From Thelonectria olida (Eukaryota > Ascomycota > Sordariomycetes > Hypocreales > Nectriaceae): a DNA stretch of 64,000 nucleotides. The stretch is taken from positions 310,001 to 374,000 of the forward strand of contig JAGPYM010000018.1 of assembly GCA_020736575.1 (NCBI GenBank), given 5' to 3'. The notes beneath the pieces were generated by a model. The model worked only from the letters and a program-made list of their open reading frames with translations, was not told the DNA's origin and searched no databases. Position numbers and translations under genes: made by a program. Below are positions 46,029 to 57,051 of the stretch, piece after piece. Numbering within the stretch: the first letter of the stretch is position 1; each line of letters opens with the position of its first letter.

Positions 46029-48921
46029 CTAGGCCTCCGGGTCTTCAGCAGGAGGCGACTTGGTAGATGGGGCTTCAGCTGAGGGAGGCTCAGCAGCAAC
46101 GGTCTCGGCAGCTTGGACAGCCTCGACAGCGGCAGACTCCACGGGAGGAGCCTCAACAGCAGGAGCTTCAGCGACAGGAAGGACAACGGTAGTAGATGAC
46201 TCCTCAATCACCGGAGATGCCGTAGCAGGAGCTTCGATGGGAGCATCGACTACCGGAGTGGCCTCGGAGGCGGGCGCTTCGCTGGGAGGTTCCTGGACAA
46301 GGGTTTCCTCACTCTTCGTGTCTGCGGGTTTTGGAGGCTCTGATGTAGGAGCATCTGAAGGCTGGGGTGTCTCAATCCTGGGCTCGTCCGAAGGTTGAAC
46401 CTCTTCCAAGGGCTGAGCCTCTTCAACAGGTTCAGGCTCTTCTGTAACACTAGACTCCTCTGGTTTGACCACCTCTGCGGGCTCGACGGCGGATTCAGGC
46501 ACGGGATTGGGAGCAGATTCACCGGCAACTTCTGCTGGAGGTTCCGTCGGAGGGACGACCGGAGCCTCAGCTGAGGTCTCAACGGGAGCCTCGGTAGTCG
46601 CTGGAGCGGGTTCATCTGCCGTGTCCATCAAATCAGCGACTTCAGGTGCGGGTTCAGCGACGGTCTCAATAACGAGCTCAGCCACAGGCTCTGGTGCAGC
46701 TTCAGGGACTGGCTCGGCGGTTGGAACTGGCTCTGAAGGTTCCGTCTCCATGCTCTCTCCCGACTGACGATCCAGCTCGCCCATCAGAGCACCAAGCAGG
46801 TTAGGCTCCTCACTGGCAACCCTGTTCCCGGTCTTCGGGGGCGAAGCAGGTGTTTCCTCTTGTCCCGTAGGTTCTGTCACTACGGCCGTCGTCGACTCTA
46901 CAATAGACTCGGCGGGAGCTGGAATAGGAACGTCTGCAAAAGACTCAACGGGCGTGTCCTCCATCATCATGTCCTCAACTTCCATATGTTCCACCATAGG
47001 TTCCGAGGCAGGCTCTACGGGAGGAATTTCTGCAGTTTCGGAAACGGGGGCAACCACAGATGCGGAATCCTCTGGTTTCACTGAGTCTTCCGTCATGACA
47101 GTATCCGCGTGCTCAGATGACGGCTTCGAAGGGATATCTTGCACGGCTTCTTCGGTCGCCTGGGTCTGAACAGGCTTGTCTCCGCCATCCGGAGCCATGC
47201 AAACCGACTCCGCGGCAGGTGGCGTGGAGTCTATATTGCCAACTTCCTCGGGCGGAGGAGGCAGAAGAGACTCATCCTTGAGGGAGTCGGCCTGAGGGAT
47301 GACACTTTCAAGGGCGGGAGTGGGGGCGGGAGCACTAGGTGCAGCGGCTTCGGGCGCCTGCACAATTGATCGAGGCTCAGCTACGGCCGACTGTATCTCT
47401 TCATTGACATCAGTCGGCTTCGCTTCCACCGGCAGCGACGGCCCAGTGGAAGTTGGTGGCATTAAAGAAACAGCGTCCGTGACCTCAACCTTCTGCAACG
47501 ATTCTGCCGTTAATGGGACTTGAGGTTGGGGTTCTGGTCGAATCTCAGGAGGAACCTCCGTTGTGGGAGAGGGCATGATGACGTTCTTCAGGGGACTGCC
47601 CTCAAGTCTGGGAATTGGCCCGAGGGGACCAAGACTGAGAGGGGGGGCCAGGTTGATGGCACTAACAGGTGCTGGAGGTACTAGAGGCTCTGATGGGATC
47701 TCGTCGCTTCCCATCTCGATATCGGGGCGTTCAGGCGCAGACGTGACCGTGGGAGGGGCCATAGGTGCAGCATCAGTCATTTCATGATCTTGCCGGTCAC
47801 TGTCGAGCTGAGAACCCTCAAGCTGGGTGCTATCCGCTGGTGTTGCGCTTTCGTCTCCATCGTCGCCCTCATCGCCCTCATCTCCGTCGTCGTCGTCGTC
47901 GTCATCATCGTCGCCAGCCGCTTCGCTATCGTGATTGGTACTATCGTCGACTTCTTGCTTGATACCCTTCGAATACATTAGTAATAGTCATGCGTTACTG
48001 GGTCAAAGGGGCTTACTGGTTCACTTGTCCCCTCTTGTTTGACTGCAGGAACTGGGGCAGCTCCATTCGCAGGTGCGGGCGCTGCGACCGGTTGAGGAGC
48101 ATCAGTAGCAGGGAACTTCACTCTCTTCTTCCCCCGACCAGGACCGCCCTTCGGCTTCCTCTTCGGTGGAAGTGGTCGCTTTCTTATTGCTGGAGCTGGA
48201 GGCACGGCCGCCTCACCACGAGGACCCGGCGCAGGTTCGACTCGCGTCGATATGATTTCGCCAACCACCTGCTGACCATCCCCTAGAGTAACCTCTTCCG
48301 TGTATGCGTTTCCGGCCGCGTCGATTCTTCGCACTGTTGCCCTAGTGACTGTTGGACCTTGGACCCTATCCTCTACCGTCCGGCTGGCGATGGTCACAGT
48401 ATTCTTTCTTCGTTTCGCCAAGTGCGAAGAGGCTGTCGCTTCAGAGTTCCTAGGTATCTGCTTCCAGACCTTCATGCTGAAGCCTTTCGTACTGGCATCC
48501 TCCTCCTTCTTGTCTGTCTTTTCGGGCAACGCGTCGTTGTCGGCTTCATCATCCTCGGCTGGGGCAGGTCGCTTGTATAATCGTCCGGATCGGGCGGCGA
48601 GGAGAAGTTCCTGGCTATGTGGCGGTAGGAGGTGCGAATCTTTCGGCATGCCATGGAGTAGTTCGATAGACCAAATGTCATTCTGCTTCTGCTGTTCCTG
48701 TTGGGGAGGCGGCGCGACCGTGACCCAATCGTGACGCCATTGTCGGACAGGGAGACCTAAAGACAATCAATACCAGTCCCAGTTCTCCATCAATCTGCGA
48801 TATCATACCTTCAAAGTCGTCGTGCTCGGCGTATCCGCTGCGATTAGCGCGTCGCGTCTGTGCCCATTAGTCGAAGTCGCGAGAATCAAACCTGCATGAG
48901 GACACTTACGCCTGGAGCCAT
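46029..48921 (-). CDS. Nuclear-looking acidic, Pro/Glu/Ala-rich protein of unknown function
   Basis: Exons (reverse strand) are 48921-48910, 48857-48809, 48756-48017 and 47966-46029, giving 912 aa. The first coding exon is only 12 nt (M-A-P-G). The N-terminal module looks conserved: [20 protein letters not shown], an [21 protein letters not shown] segment, and [21 protein letters not shown] basic bipartite nuclear-localisation candidate ([19 protein letters not shown]) lies near residues 208-232. Exon 4 opens with a nine-Asp run and an acidic DGDEGDE tract, then about 550 residues of degenerate Pro/Glu/Ala/Val repeats. The composition suggests a chromatin- or transcription-associated scaffold; this is inference. 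The antisense strand shows long apparent frames because of the repetitive codons. Confidence 0.8.
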
Positions 48922-49714
48922 CTTGAAGACCGCAACGAAGGAGCTGATACAATAACCGTAAGTGAAATCAATGCAAAAATAACGACACCGCGATTGGGCG
49001 ATGCTACAATAAGTCGCGCCAGATCTTAATGCCGGTCTGCCTGGTGTGTTTCTGAAAGAGGCTGAAGGAGGCTGAGAGCTTTTGTCGCACGAATGAGTTT
49101 CCATTTTGGCCAATCAGGAATTGGGCAATGATGACATAAGCCGCCTGATTGCGATGGAGCTCAGATTTCATCAGGACAGAGCCAGAAGGGCTTCAATATT
49201 GGTCAAGATGTGACAAAGAGTAGGCAATTATGGTTTTATTGAGATGAGAGCTGCTAGAGATGCCTTTTTCTAGCTTCGACGAGTGGGTGTGACGCTTTAG
49301 AGAGGATGCCACCATCGCGAAGTGCCGTCGTGGAGCTTCCCGTGCTCCATGAGTTTCATCACATGTCTGAATATGCGAAATTACTCTATAAAGCTGGCCC
49401 AGGAGGATTATACCGCCTGAGAAATGAAGTCCGCCGTCTAGCATCCCGATAATGGCGTGTCTCACTCCGCCGCTCTCCCACAACCCTCACACGAGTTGCT
49501 GTCGCCCTCGCCAAGTCTGTGGTCCGATAGATATACATTGCCGTCAAGTCAAGTTCCTACTGTACACTTCCCATTCCGTCGTCTTTTATTTCATCAATTG
49601 GTCATTTTTTTCCCCAGCTTGGTGATACTGCTGTGTCTATTTGCCTCGAGAACCTTGAAGGCTGCCTATCGATATCTGGTCTCGATTTGCTATTGTTCCG
49701 CGGGAGGTTTCGGC
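48922..49714. other. Intergenic between the acidic protein gene and ISD11
   Basis: About 790 bp separating two genes on the - strand. No gene seen. Confidence 0.5.
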
Positions 49715-50309
49715 TTAGCTGCTGGCTGGCTTTTTCTGTGCACGCTGTTAATACGTATGCAAATACTGATCGTATGGCGATGCACTTACCGAGATCGATC
49801 CCTCAACAACTAAACGGTCCGCTTGGTAGAACTGGCTGATGACTGTTTGCCGCTGTCCCGAATGTTAACCTTCGCTCGAATAGTCCCTGTGTATATATCA
49901 TCGGTCCCTACCTTAAGGCCCTGTAGCTCCTTTAAGCCATGCTGAACCAACTCCTGAACCTTGCGCGGGTCCTGCTCAGTCATGTGCTCTCGGAAGGCAT
50001 CTCTCGTCCGTCGCTTCGCATACTCGCGGAAGTTGTAGGCGGCAAATTGGTCGCCTTGCCGTAATAGTTGGCGATACTACAAAAAAGACCATGGGTTAGC
50101 CATCCGTCGACATCTCCGACAATCATTGCCCTGGTCGCGCATCCGAGGTCGCCGGCATTTGCATTCCAAAAAACTTCGTGACCGCCGGAGGACTTTGTCC
50201 AGTCCCAGATATCTCAAGCTGGAGGGCGAAGAGGCGGGTTGAGAGGTCGACTTACGAGTGATCGTACTTGCTGCGGCATGTCGCCCTTCAGTGTAGCCAC
50301 GACGGACAT
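49715..50309 (-). CDS. ISD11: ISD11/LYRM4, mitochondrial Fe-S cluster biogenesis LYR protein
   Basis: Partner that stabilises cysteine desulfurase Nfs1 in the mitochondrial matrix during Fe-S cluster assembly. Exons (reverse strand) are 50309-50256, 50076-49912, 49852-49790 and 49735-49715, giving 100 aa. The gene is built from four pieces, the last only six codons plus stop. Exon 1 ends at the junction where the LYR motif forms ([18 protein letters not shown]), so L18-Y19-R20 spans intron 1 (179 nt). Exon 2 carries [15 protein letters not shown] and exon 3 [18 protein letters not shown], both typical of fungal ISD11. Without the 59-nt second intron, the frame runs into an unrelated C-terminus. 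Length is close to the usual ISD11 size of about 90-110 aa. Confidence 0.88.
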
Positions 50310-52145
50310 TCTGTGTGAGGATGGGATTGAAGGCGGCGGCGGAAGTGAATTTGCGACTGTATTTTGGATGGCCGATGATGCAAGACATTTGCTGATTGGG
50401 CTCGGTGTTAGTCGGCGCGGAGAAATGCGCCGCTCCGGCCGGACATTTTGCGCAGTAAAAGAAGTGTCCGTAAAGGTGCTTAGCACTGTGAAGATTACCG
50501 TGCCGTTGCCTAATGCTACAGTGCGAATGATACACGGCTTGATTGTTAACGCCGTCCATCACTGAGGTCGACTCATTGCAATGAATCGGACTTGCAGTGC
50601 TTCCTACATCGGCCTTTGGACCAGACTTGCATCCGCGGTCCTTCGTAAACTTCGTATGCAGTTTGGCTGTCATGAATATGGCCGAGGAACCCACCCCTCA
50701 GAGTCCTGATTTTATCGGTAGCATCACCAAGCTGACACGCTCACGGTGCCCTGCATACGATATCTGTCTACGCCGCTTGGTTGCACCGACCCCTCTTGGA
50801 TGCCGGAGCCTGAACAGGGTAATATCGAAAATGGACCCTGTAAATAATTCAATATTCAAATACATCAATGAAACAGAACGCCCTGAAAACAAATTCTAGG
50901 ATCCCATGTTGGGCTGTGACACTTCCCATGACCTGCTTTTATCAGCCTCTCCCTTGCATCATGGGCGCAGTCTGGACCCAAAGCCTCTGCGATTCCACCC
51001 ACGACTTATCCCCAGTGGGAAATCCCATATTAGCAGAAGAAGCATCCTCACAACAAACATGGTGCCATTCCAATGCAACGTCCCCAGTTCGCACTTGGAT
51101 CCCAGTCTCCCACGTGTGCCTGAGGCGATCGATTCCTTGCATCTATCCCCACGAGCCAAATTCCCCGGCAAGCAAGAGTGCAAGATTCTGGCCTACCGCT
51201 GGAGTCTGGAACGGATATTCCGGGTGGACGTGGGTCAGGTTCTCCCTTGCGCATTCGCATCGCCCTGCATATGCAGTTCCTCATCTGGCTCGTCATAATG
51301 AGGCCATTGAGGCTTGACTGCCTCCATTTAGTTTCAGGAGGTTGGAGGGCGTGTAAACAAGATGTCAAAATCCTTTAGCTACGAGAGCCCGTTGAAATTG
51401 TCATATATCATTAAAACGACAGTGCGGGGGGCTTGTCAAAAGCTGATTGCCCAAGGTCTAGATACCACTAGTCTAAGTCACACGAGAAATGGACAGTCGC
51501 AAGGAGTTCCGCTTCCAGGTAGTTAGATGGATACATGGCTTCATACAGCACCGTGCTCGACTGTGGGTCTATGTATGCATCGAAAAACTCAAGCACTTCC
51601 AGTTTTGCACTATCTAGCGAAGAGAAGCATGGACAGTTCAAGATGGCCCGTTGAACCTGAGTCTGCGATCATCGGAAGTCTCCTGTATGTAGATCAACTG
51701 CCCCAAGCACTGCATATTTGCCTTCGACGCATATAACTCAAATTGCGGCCGCCTGGTCGGGTCGCATGCTCGAACAGCACATCTGTCTTACTAACTTTGA
51801 GCCCTGCACACCGATAGCTGCCCAAGTGTAACCGAGTAGAGTCAAAGAGACGTTTTGCGTCCGATGAACTGCACCTCCATGCAAGACAGATCACAAACCA
51901 TAAATCGACGACCAGTTGTTGCCGTTGGTGGCGTTGGACAACCCCAGCGGTGTAGCACGCCACGGGCTAGATGTCATCTCGTGTCATGTGAGTTACTGCA
52001 TCTTCGTCTCGCTGAGTTTGCTCGAACCTTCGGCGGCTGAGAGTGCCAACAGGGGGGCCAGCGTGCGTTGCCGTGAAGCGGAATCCGAAGTGGAAGGGGT
52101 TGCATTGATAGTGGATGTGGTTCTCTCCCTTGCATCACGACTTGC
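50310..52145. other. Intergenic; no supported gene
   Basis: About 1.8 kb. Frames up to 149 codons (50868-51317) overlap others on both strands, are rich in rare residues such as Cys/Trp/His without domain pattern, and have no credible introns. Confidence 0.5.
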
Positions 52146-53560
52146 TCAAGCGGGGTTCTGAGTGACGGTGTTCATGGACTGCATGAAATCGGCCTGTAAA
52201 GATGTATGATTCTTCATGATGGCCCAGAACTGTTGATTCTGCCTTGCCAGTTCAGGATCTTGTTGCTCATCTGAGTGAGTGGGGAACGATGCCTGGTCGG
52301 CCGACACAAGGGACTGCGAGGAGAATCCCTTGCATGTAAGCAGCTCGCTAAAGCGAGTTTCAGACCCCAAGTCACTGTCTAGCTGAGCAGTAAAGGCATA
52401 CTGTTTAAGGTTCTGGTTCGGCTTGACAATGTTGACAGGCTTTGTTGGTTCGGCAGATGGCAGGCGAGAAACGAAATGCAGATTCGTAACAGAGGCGTTC
52501 AAGTTGGCCAGCTCAGTTGGATGGGCATTATCTGCCAAACTCCAGCGCAGAATCTTTCCTTTGGTATGGCCAGATAGAATCGAGGTACCGTCATATGTCA
52601 CGGCAATACATGACGGCTGACCAGCCTCTGGTTCTGAAGTGGAAAGCGGGGTGTTGACCTGGACAACGATGGAGGATGGCTCAGTGCAACGAGAACCTAG
52701 AACTGGTTTCTCGCCACCAAACAACTCAACGAGGAATAGGCTGCCCTCCTCAGAAGCAACAAAGAGGGCTCGAGCACTTGGATCGAGGCACGCACACAGA
52801 GGCGGTGCGGGGAACAGCAAGGTCCGGAGGACCTGGCCAGTCTGGAAGTTCCATATGATGCATGTCTTATCCTTACTTGCAGAGACGCATATGTTGGTCT
52901 CAGGGTTGGTGCTTGGGCCGACCACTAGACTGGTGATGGCACCACGGTGGTTGGACAGGGTCAGATCAGGCTCATGCTCCGTCTGGGCATGCAGCTCGAG
53001 CAACCGGGACAACGACCAGACGTTGATGTTGGAGTCGTCCGAACCGGACAAGATGTGATGGGGCGTCACAGCCAGACAAGTAACGGCTTGGACGTGGCAG
53101 GGGGGAGTTGACACTTGTCGGCCCGTGCATACCTTTGGGCTGTCAGCATTTGAAAGAGATGGCTTGCATCATATAGGACGCCATGTGACTGGCGGAGGAA
53201 GCAAACGGAGTGGACTGGACTGACCTCCCAAAGAAACAGCCTCCCTTCGGCGGTCCCTAGAACCAAGACCTGGCCAGCGAGAGCTACGCTACGGATCCTC
53301 TCGGGGAAGGGGACGAGAGCTTCCTGGTTGCCGCGTATACGGGAGTAAACGTGGACATGAGCCTTTTGATCCTGAGCCGTGAAAATGTGAGTGTCACTCA
53401 CAGCCAGGCAGTTGACTGGGGTGGAGCTCTTCTTGAAGGTTGCTTTTACGGCATGAGAGGGTGTGAGAGCGTGGGAATAGATGCCCACGTCCTTGGAGAT
53501 GGCCGTGTTAGCGGCAATAGGAGGGCCAGAAATGGCTGAGATAAAGTCTTGGGAGAGCAT
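52146..53560 (-). CDS. IPI3: IPI3, WD40 subunit of the Rix1/PELP1-type pre-60S complex
   Basis: Beta-propeller component of the Rix1-Ipi1-Ipi3 complex, needed for late pre-60S ribosome maturation and linked to replication licensing in yeast. Exons (reverse strand) are 53560-53225 and 53132-52146 (440 aa, normal for fungi). The junction LFLWE|VCTGRQ restores a WD blade; donor GTCAGT is slightly weak and the acceptor is CAAAG. Blade signatures include HVQAVTCLAVTPHHILSGSDDSNINVWS and ASKDKTCIIWN. A C-terminal helical tail (QQDPELARQNQQFWAIMKN) is typical of IPI3. It acts in the nucleus/nucleolus. The intron carries in-frame stops, so unspliced RNA would truncate the protein. Confidence 0.9.
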
Positions 53561-56500
53561 TGTCGACGACTGACACCTTTTCGTATTGCAACACTTCCGT
53601 TAAGTTGCTGAAGATGCTAATGCTGGGAGTGGAAAAAGAGTCGTTGGTCTCCACTGGGTGAAAAATGCATTAGAATTGGAGCTGTCAACCAGTAACCCGC
53701 CGAGCCAAGTGACGTGAAGCCGTTGAACCCAAGCTGAGAATAACCAAGCAAACAAAGTGAGTTGAGATGAGGTGGATGGAGCAAACTGGACTTCGGCTAG
53801 AAGCAGGCTGGAAGCTGAGGCCTGTCGGTGGATAGAAGAATTTGCATACGAAGTGAAGCAATTGCTGAAGCGGAATTGGTGACGTTGAGCTTGGTCTGTG
53901 CCCGTGTAGGCGATGTAAAAAAAAAATCGGATTGACGTCTCGGCAGGAAGTTTTCACGGACTCTCGGACGAGGACCTTTGCGGAGCCAAGAGACGTGCAA
54001 CAGAAGAAGCAAAAAAACGAGACTGAAGCTCGAGCTGTGATAGGTACCTATCCAGGTATCCAGAACGCAAGGGGGATTGAGAGCGAGTGGGACTCAATGA
54101 GGGGCCAATCAGAACGAAGTATTGCCGTTTTGGGCTTCTCGTGAGAAGTAAAGATCAGATCACAACCCGCTTTGTGACGGATTGGCTTAGTTAGGGCTGA
54201 GTCAAAGAGGAAAGAACAAAGACTGTTGGTTGAAAAGCGTACTGTTCCTTTGGAACCTTTGTTGTTGTTGTTGCTGTTGCTGTTGTTGCAGCCACAACCG
54301 AATTGAAGCCCGTCAACAGAAAGCACGTGTGAAAGGTGTCAGACGGCTGGCTGCCTTTTTTTTTTTTTTCCTTTTTCTTTTTGGCATGCAGGCAGAGTGG
54401 ACCACGCCAAAACCAGCTGCGGGCGGTGTGGCAGGCGCTAACGAGGCAGCCGCCACTCGGGCCTCCTTCCCTGCCTTGTGAGGTTCCAGTTCCGGTCTTC
54501 GCTCAGGGTCCTTTTTCCATTGGGTTGATGAGGGGGCAATTTCCATGCTCTTTACCTAGTGTCTGTCAGTGCAGCCAGCGTCCGTGGGGGATTGCTCCTA
54601 GCGGCGTCCTCTATGATGGACACTAATGTCCCTTTCTCTTTCCGGGGAGATCATGAGCGAGCTGCTCATTAGACATCTAATGTGACTACGATTGGATCTC
54701 ATCCCCTGGAAACCAGTGGACGGCTGTCACCCTTGAAGTCCCTTCTATCACCTCAATTCGTTTCAGTGCTTTAGAACACATCGAGCCTGATCCCAATCCC
54801 TTACGTCCGGAGTGCCCGCGGCGACGGCGGCAAATGCAATAGCCCGCCCGCATGCCGGGCCGCTCCCCGTCAAAGCCTTCAATTCAATTCCAACGTGGGC
54901 CATGATCAACATATGGAGGTATCCGTCGCTCCTCCCTGTGGTTCGTTATTGCCGGGCTGCTCTCGGCCTTGGGGATCATCGCCCTGGAGTGCCTGGAGAA
55001 GCTCCCGTTTTAGTGCCCTTGTGACGAGTTGGTACATTGCAGGGCAGGTGGGTGCCCACTGCCTCTCCCTTCTTTCCCCAGTCATCCTTATCCCTGCTGA
55101 AATCAGCGCCATGCCGTAAGATGTTTGCTTCTGGCATCACGACCATTTACCCAACCCCACGCACTTTAACGGCTTCGAGTTAACATGTCTTGCTTCTCAG
55201 AGACGGAGCTGCAATGTTTTCTTTTTCCTCTCTCTTCTCGTCGCATTCGGCCATGCCTCCTCGCGTCAACGCCCTGCTCCCTGCGCTCAGCTGGAGACAA
55301 ATTCATGGTACCCCTCCTCTTTGTTGGACACTCTCCCCAGTCTGTTTAATTGACAGGTAATCTACCCAGTCCGCTATCCCTTAGGCCCAACATTTGGCCT
55401 CGACCTTCAAAGCGACATGCATGGCGTCGCAGCGTTGTATTTGCCTTGCACCAACCAACTTCACCGAACGCAAGGAGAAGAGATGGAGTGTGACATCCGC
55501 CTTGGCAGCCATGCAGGAGCCGGAAAACCATGTGGTAACGGCTTTCGTTGCAACTTTGCAAGACAGCACCCTCCGCTTAATGGCGTAATGCACGCCTGGG
55601 AACGCAGCCCCTCCGCCTTTGCTTCTTCTGTCTCCTTAGAACATGAGACCTTCTCATAGAATCGAATATCGTTCTGGATGGCCAAATGGACGACAGTTCC
55701 CTGTCTCTGTCTATCGAGCCTCGGCCTCAGCAAACCCGTCGGTCATGAGAGCTCCCCTCCATACCAGTGCTGTTTCAGCCACTTTTACGGCTCAACAGTC
55801 CAGGCTGCTATTCGTGCAGCTTGCGATATACTTTGCGCTTACCCTCTGGTCCTCTCGAAGAGCACGTCACTGGTTTCACTGCTTCTTCGAGCCGCCGGTG
55901 ATAACATTGAAAGCAGCATTCCCATCGGGCGTGGTCTAATAACCCGACCATTTCCTGGTGAGAAAAGAGTCAACTTCAACAGCAGTGTTTGATACATGTC
56001 GTGTCCACGTACATACCTGACGAACCCCAATTCACCTTCTCATTAGGCCACCCGCATTTCGCGCCTCCCTCTGCGGCCGCTGGCCCGTGTCACTAACTAC
56101 TAGCACAACAAGGAGGAGTGAGACTGGAGTGTCTATGATGATAAGGGGCGAAATCTATGTACATGACACTCCTCCCTGTGCGTCCCTCGACTCCTAGTAG
56201 GGGGAGGGGGGTGAGCCAGGAAGTCTTGGCGCGGCTCTTGAAGCTCTGTCGTCTGTGCACTCTCCAAGAGCTTTGTCCAAGTGGAGAAGTTATGAAAAGT
56301 TTCCCGAGTTCACAGCATAGTTACGTGGTGCAGAGACAGGTTGACGATGATCAAAGAAACAGTATGAACTTTACTTGAGGAGACGAACACCAGAACCGGC
56401 TGAACAAGCGACCAAAAGGGAATGACGGTGGTGATTGACCGTCCCATTCACCTTTCTTTTTCTTCCCTCTCTGGGCAAGGATGATGGCCTTCCAAACTTC

Positions 56501-57051
56501 TAGAGCAAAAGCCATCGAGGCCCGCTGAAGCTACCATCCTGGGACATTTGCAGTCTTTGCTTTTTCGCAACTCAAGCCCTTTTGCTTTTTTCACGGTGCA
56601 ACCATCTCCTGCCCCGTGAGCGCCACTCAACTTCTCACCTCATTCCTCTTCGCTCAGGGCGCCGTTAGTTGCATTATTTGTCCTGGGCCTCCCTCTGTCT
56701 CCGTGTCACTGTCTCTGCCACCATGTGCGACAGACCCCGCCCGAGTCTCGTCCACTGCGGCCCCGTCACTTCTCATTTTCGCGACATCCAACTTCCAAGG
56801 TTTCGCGACATAAGCATTCTCCCTTGCGTTTGACTCTCGTTCGTTGTCTTGTATTTTTGCTTGCCCTGCGTCTTTCAGTTCCACCCTCCAGATCCACCCC
56901 CTCAACGCCTATCGGCGCTCGTTGCCCAGGGCCAGACCTGTCATATAACTTTCGCCGGGTCCTGCGTCCGGGCTCCCGCCGACCGGCGAGCATCAGGTCC
57001 GATCCGACATTTTCTGACCTTCGTTAAGTTTGTCTCCCTCATTCTGTCTTA
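53561..57051. other. Long intergenic region with leader of the next gene
   Basis: About 3.5 kb without a supported gene. A poly-A run lies near 53917, a GTTGTTGCTGTT-type triplet run near 54256-54292, a T run at 54356-54369 and a perfect 14-bp palindrome at 54039-54052. From about 56600 the + strand becomes C/T-rich and forms the likely leader of the 57052 gene. Several frames of 60-100 codons occur on both strands and are considered chance. Confidence 0.5.
54039..54052. repeat. Perfect palindrome GATAGGTACCTATC
   Basis: 14-bp perfect inverted repeat, followed 6 bp on by a partial echo (GGTATCC). TAGGTACCTA-type words recur in intergenic DNA of this window. Confidence 0.7.

Noticed and set aside
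46060..47523. Series of + strand frames rich in Gly/Ala/Ser/Thr
   Set aside because: Antisense shadows of the repetitive Pro/Glu/Ala coding exon on the - strand.
50868..51317. 149-codon + strand frame
   Set aside because: Overlaps several other frames on both strands; composition unlike the real genes here and no domain.
54230..54481. Poly-Cys/poly-Phe frame
   Set aside because: Translation of a triplet run and a T run; microsatellite artefact.
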